NCBI GenBank assembly: GCA_963575745.1
Contig: CAUYUJ010020170.1
Coordinates: 56,001-120,000 of the forward strand
Length of the DNA: 64,000 nt
Source: Prorocentrum cordatum
Lineage: Eukaryota > Sar > Dinophyceae > Prorocentrales > Prorocentraceae
Direction: 5' to 3'
Within the stretch, counting starts at the first letter, position 1, and every line of letters starts with the position of its first letter. The notes under the pieces are model-generated. The model was not told where the DNA came from and made no database searches. It saw only the letters and a list, made by a program, of their open reading frames with translations. Shown one piece after another: positions 1 through 10,500 of this stretch. The position numbers and the translations under genes were made by a program.

Positions 1-1297
1 CGATGGACCAGGCGATGCGGGGCAGGATCCGCTCCAGTACGTTGACTGACATGGCATTGCCGATCGCAGACAGCAGCGCCGTCCTAGACATGCAAGTTGT
101 GTCCCCCAGACTACGCGGGACGATCCCTTGCATCGCGAGCATCTCACGGACAGTCTGCCGGCGACCGCGGTTCGTCATGAACCAGCCGCCACCCTCACAT
201 CGCCTTCTCGTCAACGTCATGCTCTCATCAACCTTCCAACTCCAGAAACGCTCTGACGAGTCTAGGTCGACGAAGACGGTGTCGACGTCGGGGTTGTAGC
301 CGCTGTCCGCCGCTTCCTTGCGGGCCTGGTCAATCCGCGCCACTGCGTTTGTTGGGACAAGCGTGGTCTTCAAGTCGGTCTGCCACATCGGGTGCAACAT
401 CTTCTCAATGGGAATGGTTGTCTTCAACTCCTCGGGAAAGTGGAACTTGTGCACCTTGAAGTAGGCCACCATGTAAAGCCGTTCGCGTGATTGGGGTATT
501 CCATGGAGGTTGGTATTGACGAAGGTCGACTTGAAGCGGTAGCCTAGCTTGGTAAGACGAGATTTGATGTTGTCGTAAACGTCGCTCCACTTGTTCTTCA
601 AGGTCTTGGACTGCTCCATGAGGAGGGCGCGCGGCAATGGAAGATTAGCCTTGGCCTTGGCCCCCACGTACTCGACCATCTTGTAGACGAGACGCCCCCG
701 TGGATCCTCCATGCCTTTCAATGAGCCACCCTTGGCAAATGGCTGGCACGGAGCTCCCCCAACAGCGATGTCGACGTCGGGCAAAGCCTTCATGTCGACA
801 GAATTCACATCCGAGTGCAGCTCCGTGGGGTGCCACGTCTGGTAGATGAGGGTCCGCAGGCAGTCCTCTAGCTCAATCGCAAACTCTAACTTGTGTGGCA
901 GGCCGATCTGGTTCAAGGCGACCGATGGAGTTTCCAGCCCGCTGAAGAACGTCCCCAGGCGCAAGAGCACGGCCCCCTCGGAGGATGAAGAAGACGAGCA
1001 CGGTGACGGATCACGTCTGCTTTTCTTCTTCTTGTCGGTATTCTTCTTGACGGCCTTCTTGACGGCCTTCTTCTTGTCGGTATTCTTCTTCTTGTCGGTA
1101 TTCTTCTTGTCAGTAGTCTTCTTGACGGGTTTGTTTGTCGAAGGCTTCTCCGACGAGGTAGACTTCTTGGACTGGGGCTGACGCTTGGGCTGGGGCTTGG
1201 GTTTTGCCTTCGGCTTCACCAGCTTGGACTGGGGCTGACGCTTGGGCTGGGGCTTGGGCTGAGGCACCTCGTCCGGCAGGAGCTCGTCGAGGTCCAT
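1..1297 (-). CDS. C5-cytosine-specific DNA methyltransferase, 3' end cut by window edge
   Basis: Transfers a methyl group to C5 of cytosine in DNA. The frame is open from an ATG at 1297 to the left edge (432 residues visible). Residues 1-100 are a lysine/proline-rich tail with repeated KPQPKRQPQSK-like and NTDKKK-like units, probably a nuclear or DNA-binding linker. The catalytic domain follows with all main motifs: I (FFSGLETPSVAL, near 950-915), IV with catalytic Cys184 in GAPCQPF (codon at 746-748), a motif VI-like MEQSK where families usually have ENV, VIII (HGIPQSRERLY, near 500), IX (RGRRQTVREMLAMQG, near 155-115) and X (GNAMSVNVL, near 58). No intron is visible and a leader-like 10-mer lies 60 bases upstream, both compatible with a retroposed copy. 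Cytosine methyltransferases captured by retrotransposons are known in dinoflagellates; whether this copy belongs to one cannot be seen. Only the C-terminal end is missing. Confidence 0.9.
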   Translation of the reverse strand, partial: MDLDELLPDEVPQPKPQPKRQPQSKLVKPKAKPKPQPKRQPQSKKSTSSEKPSTNKPVKKTTDKKNTDKKKNTDKKKAVKKAVKKNTDKKKKSRRDPSPCSSSSSSEGAVLLRLGTFFSGLETPSVALNQIGLPHKLEFAIELEDCLRTLIYQTWHPTELHSDVNSVDMKALPDVDIAVGGAPCQPFAKGGSLKGMEDPRGRLVYKMVEYVGAKAKANLPLPRALLMEQSKTLKNKWSDVYDNIKSRLTKLGYRFKSTFVNTNLHGIPQSRERLYMVAYFKVHKFHFPEELKTTIPIEKMLHPMWQTDLKTTLVPTNAVARIDQARKEAADSGYNPDVDTVFVDLDSSERFWSWKVDESMTLTRRRCEGGGWFMTNRGRRQTVREMLAMQGIVPRSLGDTTCMSRTALLSAIGNAMSVNVLERILPRIAWSI

Positions 1298-1356
1298 CAC
1301 TGAGATTCGGGATCCAGCGTCAGGGAACCTGCGCTGCAATCGGTCGGTGGCCCAGG

Positions 1357-1366
1357 CTTGAGCCAA
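1357..1366 (-). other. Possible spliced-leader relic upstream of the methyltransferase
   Basis: The minus strand reads TTGGCTCAAG followed by CC, identical to the last ten bases of the dinoflagellate spliced leader plus the start of a truncated inner copy. It lies 60 bases before the ATG at 1297. Ten bases alone can match by chance, so this is suggestive only. Confidence 0.35.
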
Positions 1367-1380
1367 CGACACCACTTACT

Positions 1381-1746
1381 GGTGCTTGTCATGCTGGTGC
1401 TGGTGCTGCTCTTGCTATGGGTTGCTGATCGCGCTGCTGGTGGTGCCGCTCCTGTTGATGATTGTGTCTGATGTCACCCACTGTGCCGTGCTCTCGTGCG
1501 TCTGCACTAACACGTGCACCTTACAATGCATTGTCGATACAATATAACCATGCTAGCGATATCTTTCTTTTCTCTTACCAAGACCCTCTTCCCTTCGGGC
1601 AAGGGTACCAGCCCTCTCCCCCCCAGGGGCTTCTTTCGCCCAGGCTGGCTCCAGGAGGGTTCCCGATGCTCCAAGATAGGCTCCTTAATTGCTCAATATA
1701 TTGTTAAGACGGTTACTATTACATCATTAGTCCCCTGAACAATTTA
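1381..1746. other. Intergenic, no gene seen
   Basis: Holds a (GCTGGT)-like short tract near 1390-1445 and the 5' side of the methyltransferase gene. No coding frame with family signals is visible on either strand. Confidence 0.5.
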
Positions 1747-2045
1747 ATGACATATATTGTATGGGCGTGTGTGGTTTTCTGGCTTGGGATTGTTTTGTTT
1801 GTTTTGAGGTGCATGTTTTTTTTTGGGGAGCCTCATTTAGGTGTGTATTGCGAGGAAGTTCCAGGCGGTCCTTCGGCCCCGCGGACCCAACAGGTCCCAC
1901 ACGTCCTACAGGGCTCGCAAGTCCAACAAGCCCCACAGGTCCCACAAGTCTCACGGGCACCACAGCCCCCACAGGGTAGTTTGGGCTTCCAGTACAGAAG
2001 TTGATGTAGGACGGGTTTGGGTTTGGGTTTGGGTTGTCCACGGAA
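1747..2045 (+). repeat. Relic of a dispersed repeat shared with 14.23-14.40 kb
   Basis: The stretch with repeated CCCACAGGTCCCACAAG-like units ends in CACAGCCCCCACAGGG, then TAGTTTGGG and (GGGTTT)n. The same order (CCCAC repeats, ACCACAGCCCCAACAAG, TAGTTTGGGTT) recurs at 14250-14360, where it leads into the 100-bp minisatellite. The tail GGGTTTGGGTTTGGG at 2015-2032 is a short simple repeat. Confidence 0.6.
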
Positions 2046-2307
2046 CCATGAGGGGGGGGGAGGCATTTGTGAAACCCCATGTGGGGGACAGTCGTGCAAC
2101 CATGAGGGGGACAGTCGTGAAAATATGAGGGCAGAGACAGTCGTTAAACCACGCGAAAAACTTATACCATTAAACCACAGAAAAAACATAATCAGTTGAT
2201 GCCTTATGTGTGTCAGGACGAATATACCTTGTAGTCTAGCAAAGTTATTCAATGTTCCTCTCACTGCGTAGCACCACGCACTTGGCAGCTAAGAGTCAGG
2301 GGACGGC

Positions 2308-3530
2308 GTGGGCAAAAACCACCCGCCCACCTGCAAGCCATCACCCACCCACCACCCGCCCACCACCAACCCATCACCCACCCCACCGCCCACCCCCAAC
2401 CACCCACCACCCCCCACCTACCACACACCTACCGCTTACAACCCACCAACCCACCAACCACTACACACCCACCTCCCACCCACCACCGACCACCCACCAC
2501 CCAACCACCACCCACCCCCCACCCACCCACCACCCACCCCATACCAACCCACCACCCACCACTGCACACACCCAACAACCACCCAACACCCACCCACCCA
2601 CTCACCACCCATTCACCACCCTCCAACCCCTGACCCACCACACACCCACAACCCACCACTACTGGCTCCACACCACCCACCCACCACCCACCCACCATAC
2701 ATGTCACATCCACCCTCCACCACCGACCCACCACCCACCCAACACCCGCCAACTATCAACGTATCCCCCACCACCCACCCACAACCCACCACCCACCACC
2801 CACCCACATACCCACCCACCACCCACCCACCACCCACCCACCAGGCTCCCACCACCCATACAACACCCACCCGCCACCCACCCACCGCCCGAACCGCCCA
2901 CTTGCCACCGAGCCACCACCCGCCCACAACCCATCCACCATCCACCCCCCACCCACCCACACAACCACCATTCACCAGCTCCAAACCACCCACCCACCAC
3001 TCACCCACCACCCATCAACCATCCACACCCACCACCCACCCACCACCAACCCACCACCGCCCACCCACCGACCCCCGCTCACCACCCATCCACCGACCAC
3101 CCACCACCCTCCACCCAGGGACCACCCCAATCACCACCCACCCAACACCCACCCAACACCCACACAACACCCACCCACCACCCATCACACACCCCTGCAC
3201 CACCCACCACCCACCCCACACCAACCCACCACTCCCGCACCCACCAAGCAGCCATACACCACCCACCGTCCACCCACCCACCCACCAACCACCCACCACC
3301 CACCTACCAACCACCCACCCACCCACCACCACCCACCCACCCACCATCCACCTCCCACCCACCACCCACCACCCCACCCACCATCACCCACCACTCACCC
3401 ACCACTAATCCACCACCCACCCACCACCCAGCATACACTACCCACCTACTCAACCACCACCCACCTCCCGCTCTCACAACCCACCCACTACCCACCCACC
3501 ACCCACCCACCACTCACCCACCGCCCGAAT
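2308..3530 (+). repeat. 1.2-kb (CCCACCA)n-type minisatellite
   Basis: Almost uninterrupted variants of CCCACCA and CCCACCCA with no T-rich or coding interruption. Long His/Pro/Thr reading frames on the plus strand and Gly/Trp/Val frames on the minus strand are artefacts of this repeat. The minus strand is GGGT-rich and could in principle form G-quadruplexes. Confidence 0.95.
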
Positions 3531-3534
3531 CTGC

Positions 3535-4299
3535 TTGGAGCCAGCAGCCGACAGCGCTCGTCGAAGCCTCGCCAGGCCGCCGCTGTCGTCCACTGCGGCC
3601 GCTGCCGGGCCCAGGGGCCGAAAGTCGACTCCAAATCCATCCAGGGGTGTGCCCGCGCCAGAATCTCCAGGCGGATCCGGCCGTGGCGACGGCGATCCTC
3701 CAGGAACAAAAAGGCGGAAAAACGTCCAATGGAGGTTCGAACCCCAAGAATCAGGCCATGCTACGCGAAGCGTGGGAACATAGCAGGCCAGTCGTCGTCG
3801 TCGTCGTCGTCGGCGTCGTCGTCCTTCCCGTCCTCCTCCCTCCTCCTCGATCCCCACCCCCGCCCCTCCCATAAAAGTCCGCCCCCCCCTCCGCCTGGCC
3901 CCCCCTTGGCCGGGCAGTCGGGGGCCACAGACGGAGGGGGGTGACGACGACGACGACGAAGACGTGTACGCGTTTTGTTTCAATCGAGGTTGAAGCTTCG
4001 AGCGTCGACCTTCGATGTTTTTGGCCATGGCTTCATCCGCCATCGAATTCTTGTGCAAACGCAACGCTGGATGGGTCGATTGTGGGCCCTCGACGGATAG
4101 GATCGAGGACACTTCTTGGCTACTTATTGTATCCCCACCAGCAGAGTTGTATCCCCACCAGCAGATGCAATGGCGAGTGAAGCGCCTGCGCATCGGATGC
4201 GGGAGACTGCTCGCAAAGTCGGGGAATCCCACCAGCCAACCCCCTTCCCCTTCGGGGAGGGGTTTACCTGGACTTGGAACAGGGGGGGGGGGCGCGTTT
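3535..4299. other. Intergenic with mirrored triplet tracts
   Basis: A (GTC)n tract (about 3790-3829) and a (GAC)n tract (3941-3958) face each other about 110 bases apart and could form a hairpin. The 14-mer GTATCCCCACCAGC occurs at 4127 and 4148 and its core again near 4773. No supportable gene. Confidence 0.5.
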
Positions 4300-4683
4300 G
4301 AGCGTCCAAGATGGCTCCAAGAGAGGCTCGGAGAGCTCAAGATGGCTTCCAAGATGGCTCAAGATAGCGCAGTATGCTTCAAAATGGCCCCCTGGCTGGT
4401 CCAAGAGGCCCCAAGAACGTTCCAAGACGGCTCCAAGAGGCCCTCGAAACCCTCAAGGAGGCCCCCCAAGATGCCCACACCCTTCAAAAACTTGATGCTT
4501 GGACCTCAAGATGGGCTTCAAGATGGCCCAGCCCCAAGAGGGGCCCAATAGAGCCCCGAGACGGCCCCAAGAGAGCCCAGTTCCAAGAGCGCTTCGAAAG
4601 CCCCCAAGAGCGCCCCAAGACTCCCCAAGAGGCGCCCAGACGACGACGACGACGACGACGTAACGACGACGACGACGACGACG
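4300..4683 (+). repeat. CCAAGAGGGCCC-type dispersed repeat plus (GAC)n
   Basis: Degenerate tandem copies of CCCCAAGAGG, GGCTCCAAGA and CAAGATGGC, about 15-16 bases each, run to 4640 and end in a (GAC)n tract at about 4640-4683. The same family appears near 6.4, 14.0, 15.3, 19.0, 60.5, 62.3 and 63.9 kb in both orientations. Confidence 0.75.
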
Positions 4684-4949
4684 GTGGAGTCAGCAACGGT
4701 CAAGTGTTTGATCCCAGGTAGTTGTGGCAGGCAGTTGTACACAGTGTCCCGTCAGTTATTCTTGACGCTTCGCGTATCCCCACCAGCCCATCCAGAAACG
4801 ACGCCAAGGCGAGTTGAGGTGACCAGGGAAGTCAGGGCCGTTTTTGATGGTCTCAGTTGCCTCTGGGATATTCTTGAGGCCTCTTGGGGGTCTCCTGGGA
4901 GCCTTATGGGGGCCGTCGACCAAGGATACTACCTCCTCGGGCTTTTTGC

Positions 4950-5663
4950 CTACTGCCGCGGACGCTTCAGAAGAGGCATGGGCTCAGTCAGAAGCCTGCC
5001 CTCCTCGCTGCCAGCGCTGGCGTGGTCTCTGTCGCCGCTAGGGGTGATCAGCTCGTCGACGTCGGCCTCCTCGCCGGCAGCCTCCGCGCAGCCCTTCCCG
5101 TCGTGGCCCGCGTCGTTGCGCTCGGCGTTGCCCGTCGCGTCGCCGACGATGGCCGCGACAACGGCCGCTGGATCTGCAGCGCTGTCTGGAGACATGATGA
5201 TGCTGGCGTCGTCGTCGCTTGCCACCTGCTCTGCGGCGCTACCCGCCGTGTCCACGTGAAGGCTGTCGGCCGCCTCCGCGCCGCCCGTGTCGTGGCCCGC
5301 GTCGTCGGCGTTACCCGTCATGTCGCCGATGGTGGCCGGCTGGTCTGCGGCGATGTTGCTGGTGGCGTCGTCGCTTGCCGCTTGCTTCTCTGCACTGCCC
5401 GCCATGTCCACGTCCTCCTCGTCGGCCGCCTCCGCGCCGTCCGTGCCGTGGACGACGTCGTCGTCGTCCTGTTGCTCTGGGGTGGGCGTCTTGATGTACC
5501 GCGAGCGGCCGAACAGCTCTCTGTTGTTGTGGCGGTGTAACCACAAGTGAGCAGGGAGCCAGTCAATATTGTCCCCGTCGAACCAAGGATAGTTGAGACA
5601 TTGCGTGACAGGGTTCCATATCGGAAGGAATCTCCCTGCACGCGGGTCGTCCCAGAGCGACAT
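4950..5663 (-). CDS. Acidic three-repeat protein of unknown function, probably retroposed
   Basis: Function not recognised. The start is placed at the ATG at 5663 because spliced-leader relics end a few bases before it; the frame is open further upstream only because the 5' UTR lacks stops. The 237-residue product opens with an aromatic-rich segment (residues 1-60, with WDD, WNP, YPWFDGDN and WLPAHLW) and then becomes Asp/Ala/Glu-rich. The acidic part is three imperfect copies of a roughly 50-residue unit containing GAEAAD, AGSAEKQ/AGSAAEQ, ASDD, GDMTGNA/GDATGNA and AGHD. It ends in a short basic tail (LLKRPRQ). It is intronless. The nearest neighbours are repeats. Confidence 0.6.
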   Translation of the reverse strand: MSLWDDPRAGRFLPIWNPVTQCLNYPWFDGDNIDWLPAHLWLHRHNNRELFGRSRYIKTPTPEQQDDDDVVHGTDGAEAADEEDVDMAGSAEKQAASDDATSNIAADQPATIGDMTGNADDAGHDTGGAEAADSLHVDTAGSAAEQVASDDDASIIMSPDSAADPAAVVAAIVGDATGNAERNDAGHDGKGCAEAAGEEADVDELITPSGDRDHASAGSEEGRLLTEPMPLLKRPRQ

Positions 5664-5668
5664 TGTTG

Positions 5669-5698
5669 CAAAATGGCTTGAGTCTAATTGGCGACGGA
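5669..5698 (-). other. Tandem dinoflagellate spliced-leader relics
   Basis: Reading the minus strand from 5698, a 22-base segment matches the dinoflagellate leader at 18 of 22 positions and ends in CTCAAG. It is followed at once by CCATTTTG, the start of a truncated inner leader copy, and then CAACA and the ATG at 5663. A full leader followed by an inner CCATTTTGGCTCAAG copy is the known signature of repeatedly trans-spliced mRNA recycled into the genome. Confidence 0.7.
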
Positions 5699-5699
5699 T

Positions 5700-6364
5700 G
5701 GGTAAGGATGCATTCCTTGGATTTCCTGGATTCCCTGGATGGGTAAGGATGCTTTTGCATTGACTGTTTGTAGAGATAAGACAAGGCTGCCAGAGTGCCA
5801 GGGGGGGCTCGGATCGGGCTGCGCTATAATAGCAACATGTATTAGCTAACCTCATCAGGCAAGGATGCCAGAATGCTGGGCTGGCTGGGATCGGGCTGCG
5901 CTACATAGCGAACTCTGCCGACCCCTCTCTAGGCGCGTGAGATCTATGTTCAAATTGCCCGTCGGTTTCAGTGTTTGGCTCTTTGCGTTTAAGCGCATGC
6001 CTTGTATAATGGTACTATGTGTGTTTCGCTTTGCTCGTTTGCCTGTTGAGTATGTTTGTTGTGGTTTGTTTGACGATTCGTGGTGGTGTTGTCATGATGT
6101 GGTATGTTTGCTATTTGATGTATGATGTTATTGTTTGATGATGCTGTGTGGTGTATTTGTTATTTGATGTTGTATGTTTGTTCTTTGATGTTTGACGTTT
6201 GTTGATGTTGTTGGTATGCTTGATGTTGTGTAGTCGCGCGTCATTCGGACAACCCTGAGACCCTCAGACCCTGAGACCGCAAGACACGACCTAAGACCCT
6301 AAAACCCTAAGACTCTAAGGCCCTAAGACCCTAAGGCCTCGACACTGTCCCTGAGTGGTCAGTC
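5700..6364. other. Spacer with short direct repeats and a degenerate telomere-like tract
   Basis: The phrase GATGGGTAAGGATGC occurs at about 5697 and 5736. From 5980 to 6230 the DNA is TTTG/TGATG-rich. From about 6245 to 6340 there are roughly ten variants of CCCTAAGAC, including one ACCCTAAAACCCTAAG stretch that resembles plant-type telomere repeat. No gene seen. Confidence 0.45.
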
Positions 6365-6500
6365 TTGGTGCCGGTGACGGCCAGGGCCAGGGGGCTCCAA
6401 GATAGACCTAAAAAGGCTCCAAGAGGGTCCCAAGAAAGGCCCAAGAGGGCCCCAAGACGGCTCCAAGAGGCCCCCAAGAGGGCCCCAAACCATATCATGA
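6365..6500 (+). repeat. CCAAGAGGGCCC-type dispersed repeat
   Basis: Seven or eight degenerate units of CCCCAAGA/GGCTCCAAGA, in the same orientation as the copy at 4.3 kb. Confidence 0.7.
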
Positions 6501-7180
6501 TAAAGCCCTCAAGCCCTCGTGGGACCCCTCATGGAGTCCCCATGGAGCCCGTCTTGGGGCCCTCTGAGTTACGCTGCATGCTGCTACGCTGCATGCTGAT
6601 ACACTCTCTGATCAAAGCGTCAATGAATAAAGAATCGCAGCACGGATTGGAAACTGCGTGGCGGTGACGCTTGGACATGACATGCATTCTCCTGCAACTT
6701 CTGCTGAAGCGAATCAGCGTATCCAAAAAACAACGTGTAAAGACAGCGCGCGTCTGGGATGTAAGATAGCCTCCCTCCTCCTCTTCCTCCCTCTCGACTA
6801 CCTCCTCATCCTCGTTTTACTCCTCCTCATGCCCCAGGGGCTGGAGTGCCGCCCAGCCTCTGCGCCGGCACTCTGAGTGCACGTTGTATCCCATGCCATC
6901 GGCAGAGACAAAAAATCCAGCGTCGCTGCAAGTCGACGAATCACCCAATCATGCCGACAAGCCAGAAGAAACGAACCAGCGCGAGAAACGCTGTAATATG
7001 CGACGGGGACGGGCGAACAAGAGACGAGAAACCCATGAGTGAACGAATGGGCTGAGGCCTGAGAAGAATCTGCGCGCAGGGCTGCCAACAATCGGAACCA
7101 ACTTGGCCTCGCTGGCTTCCGAAACGAATGCACGACACGTGCTGCAGGAGGCGCCGAGAGCGTGGCATTTGAGCGGGGCC
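6501..7180. other. Downstream flank of the 7.5-13.7 kb gene, no gene seen
   Basis: Contains a near-perfect repeat of GCTACGCTGCATGCTG around 6575-6600. No coding run with recognisable features on either strand. Confidence 0.4.
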
Positions 7181-7189
7181 AGCACAGCA

Positions 7190-7465
7190 TCATTACCCTC
7201 CTCCTCCTCATCCTCCTCGTCGTCGACGTCCTCCTCCTCCTCCGACCCTCGAGCCTCCTCCTCCTCCTCCTCCTCCTCATCATCATCATCATCATCATCG
7301 TCCTCCTCCTCCTCCTCGTCATCGTCGTCCTCCTCCTCGTCCTCGTCTCCCTCCTCCGTGTCCTCGTCTTCCTCCTCATCCTCCTCATCCTCATCCCCCT
7401 CCTCCTCCTCCTCATCCTTCTCCTCCTCCTCCTCCTCGTCCTCTCCTCCTCCTCGTCCTCGCTGG
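7190..7465 (+). repeat. (TCC/TCA)n microsatellite
   Basis: Nearly pure TCC, TCA and TCG triplets. Poly-Ser/Leu frames on the plus strand and Glu/Asp/Arg frames on the minus strand are artefacts. Confidence 0.9.
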
Positions 7466-7548
7466 TAGCCCATAGCAGGGCGCCAAAAAGAACTGAGCAT
7501 CGCACTGGCCCAAAAAAAATAGCTCAATCCAGTCCTGGGCAAGTGGCG

Positions 7549-10500
7549 TCATGCCGAATCGCCCGACTCCGAAGACGACGAAGAAGACGAGCTCTTTTTC
7601 TTCTTGGACTTCTTCTTCTTCTTCTTTTTGTCGTCCTCGGACTTGTTCTTCTTGGTATCCTTGATGGGATCCTTGGGACCCCCGCCACCACCGGAATCCT
7701 TGGGAACCTTGAGAATGGGGCCCTTGGTCGGCGCCAGCACCGCCGCCTCACCATGGTTCTTCAACCCAGCTGCGTACTGCGGATGGAAGAGCGGATCCGA
7801 CGAGGTGCAGAAGGCTTTCAGCGTCATCTTGATCAAGTGTGCTTCGAGCTTCTCGAGGTGCACGTCGTTGAAGCAGATGCCCACGTAGCTCCTGGGAATC
7901 TGGCGGCAGCTCCTGAGGTGAGCCATGGCATTGGCCCCGTCTCCTGGCGTGAAGTCGAATGTATCTTTCAAGCAAAGGGCGTCGATGACATCGGCGAAGA
8001 ACTCCTCGGGCATGCTGTAGTAGCTCATGGGCTCGATGTTAGCTCCCGCACGAACCTTGGTCTTCTTGCTGGGGGTCTCGAATGGTGGATCCGTCGAAAG
8101 GCAGGAAGCTGCGGCCTCGAACTCCGCGATCGTCGGGGGAACCTCATCTCCATCGCCTCCGTCGCCGCAGCCATCATCGCCGTCGTCGTCACCAGATCCC
8201 CCAACTGGTAGGCGCAACTTTCCATAGATGGCTTTCTTCTCGTCGAAGCTGACCGTCCAGCACTCATTGAATGGCGCAAGCTTGATCGGCCCGATGCACG
8301 TCCCGTTGTTATGGCCCTGGTACTTGGTGTGCATCTTCGATGGGACCTGCAACGCTGCGCCGCTTGTCACTGCGATCATGGTCTCCTCCTGCTTCAGGGT
8401 GCCAATTCCTTTGGAACGGTGCCTGCGGGCCTTAAGGGTGTGGAAGTCGTACACCAGCATGAACTTGCGCTTGAAAAGATGGTCTTTCTTCCCCTGGGAG
8501 TCTTTCAAGAAGTCGGTAAACTTGCTCAAATTGCCAGGCTTCTGGTTGTCCAGCGCGATAAAAACGTCTCCGGGACCGATGGTTATCTCCTCATCGTCGC
8601 TCCCCGAGTTCCTCCGGTGTAAATCCCTCCGAGCTGCGAGGAACGCCTTGCCACATTTTAGCAGCCTCTCCTTGCGAAATGGTGCACCCCGCGTGTGTGG
8701 ATCAGCGATGGATTCTGATGACAACCCTGCTGTGAAGAACGCTGCCACATAGTCCTGGCCCTTCACGCCAACGCTGGTCTGGCTCACCGAGCAGGCCGTC
8801 AACGCAGCTGCCAGCTGCGCCTCCGTCTGAGGCTCCGAGATGAGGGCGATGTAGGTCCTGAGGAACTCCGTCGCGTACTTCTGCCAGTAGTCGGTGAACT
8901 TCTCCTTATCCTCAACCTCTTTGGAGTCCACGCTGGGCACATCCAGCTTCACGCCGTCCTGCGCTGTGGATCCCGCTGGCGTGGTGACTGGCTCCACGCC
9001 CCCCTTATCCATCGCCGCCTTCGCTACTGCCTCGTCGGTGATCTGCTTCTCGATGTCGGCGATCTTCTCCTTGAACTGCGTGTACTCGAGTACCTCGGCT
9101 GCGCTCTTTCGGTTCTTTACTGCATTATTGAGTGACGGGTCAAACTCCCTGTCGTACGCGACGCCCTCGACCATATCAAAAAAGAGCTTCGCGCTGATGG
9201 AGAAGCCCTTCTTCCAAGTGTGATCCTTCGGGGAGTGGTCATCCGGATACCCACGGACCATCTTTCGGTATACCCCGTGGTCCTTGGTCTTCTCCCGGAT
9301 GAGCGCCTTGATCTCGCTTGGCCAAGGCTTGGCCGACATCCACGCATCCACCAGGTAGTCGCGGACGGTTTTCTTGAAGAGGAAGAGGTCCAATATGCTT
9401 TTCTTGTTGCCGCGTTCTGGCTGGAGATGACGCGTGGCGAAGGCATTTTTTTCAGCGAAATCCATTTTCACGTAGTCCACAGCGCTGGCGAATATCCAAA
9501 TGGTCTCACTCAGGACCTGGGGGAGAGGGAGGAGAAGAGGAGAAGCAACGAAGACGACGACGACGACGACGAGTGAGCGGGAGGGGGGTAAGGAGGAGGA
9601 GAAGGAGGAGGAGGAGGAGGAGGAGGGTAACAACACTCTGGCAGTGCTGCCAGCATGTTTCTACTACAATAGAAACATGTTGGGAAGGAGGAGGAGGAGG
9701 ATGATGATGAGGAGGAGGAGGCAGGAGGAGGAGGAGGAGGAGGACGACGACGACGAGGAGGAGGACGACGAGGCAGGAGGAAGAGGAGGAGAAGGCCAGG
9801 ATGGACCTTGCTCTTGGTGGCCATGATGTGCATCCCAGAAATGAAAGCGAAAGGGGAGGCGGTGCCCATCTTCTGGCACTCCGACACAAGTCCCAAAATC
9901 GTAGTGTTGGAGATAGCGTTGTCGAAAGTGGAGATGGCGTGGTTCACGTAGTCAGCTGAGAACTGCTCCGACTTGGGAGACAATGAAATCTTCGACTTGA
10001 GCCACCTCATCAGCTCTGTATTTGGTATGTCGTCCTTCTGCTCTTTCTGCAAGTACCGGATCTTGTAATTCACGATCTTCATGATCTTTTGCAGGCCACT
10101 GGGCGTGACAGCGTCGCCGAGGGTGATTAACTTCTCTTTCTCGTTCTCCTGGTGGTGGAACACGTCCAAGTCGTTTGAAATGACGACATAGCGAAAGCCC
10201 ACGCCCCGGAAAACCTTGGCCCACTCACCATGAAGGTCGGTGTCCTCGGGGTTCGCTTGGATGTCCCTGTCGGCAGCGATCCACAACGCGTGCAATGGTT
10301 CCATCGGCCCTGCCAGCTTCAGGGCGCCCTTATGCTCCTCAGGACTCCAAGTGTGAGAATCTGCTGCGATGTCGAAGGTGATGTTACCCACGGAGCTGGG
10401 CGTCCTGTAGTTGTGGTCCGCGATGTTCTGGATGCTGGTGGAACTCAGCGGAACGCCGTGGAGCGGGTTGTACATCTCGTTGATCCACGCAGCATTCCCC

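Noticed and set aside
3731-3742. GGTTCGAACCCC as a tRNA T-loop
   Set aside because: No complementary stem and no acceptor or anticodon arms around it.
2252-3874. 540-residue His/Pro/Thr reading frame
   Set aside because: Translation of the CCCACCA minisatellite; no frame preference and no domain.
6798-7542. Glu/Asp-rich and Arg-rich frames on the minus strand
   Set aside because: Triplet microsatellite read in different frames.
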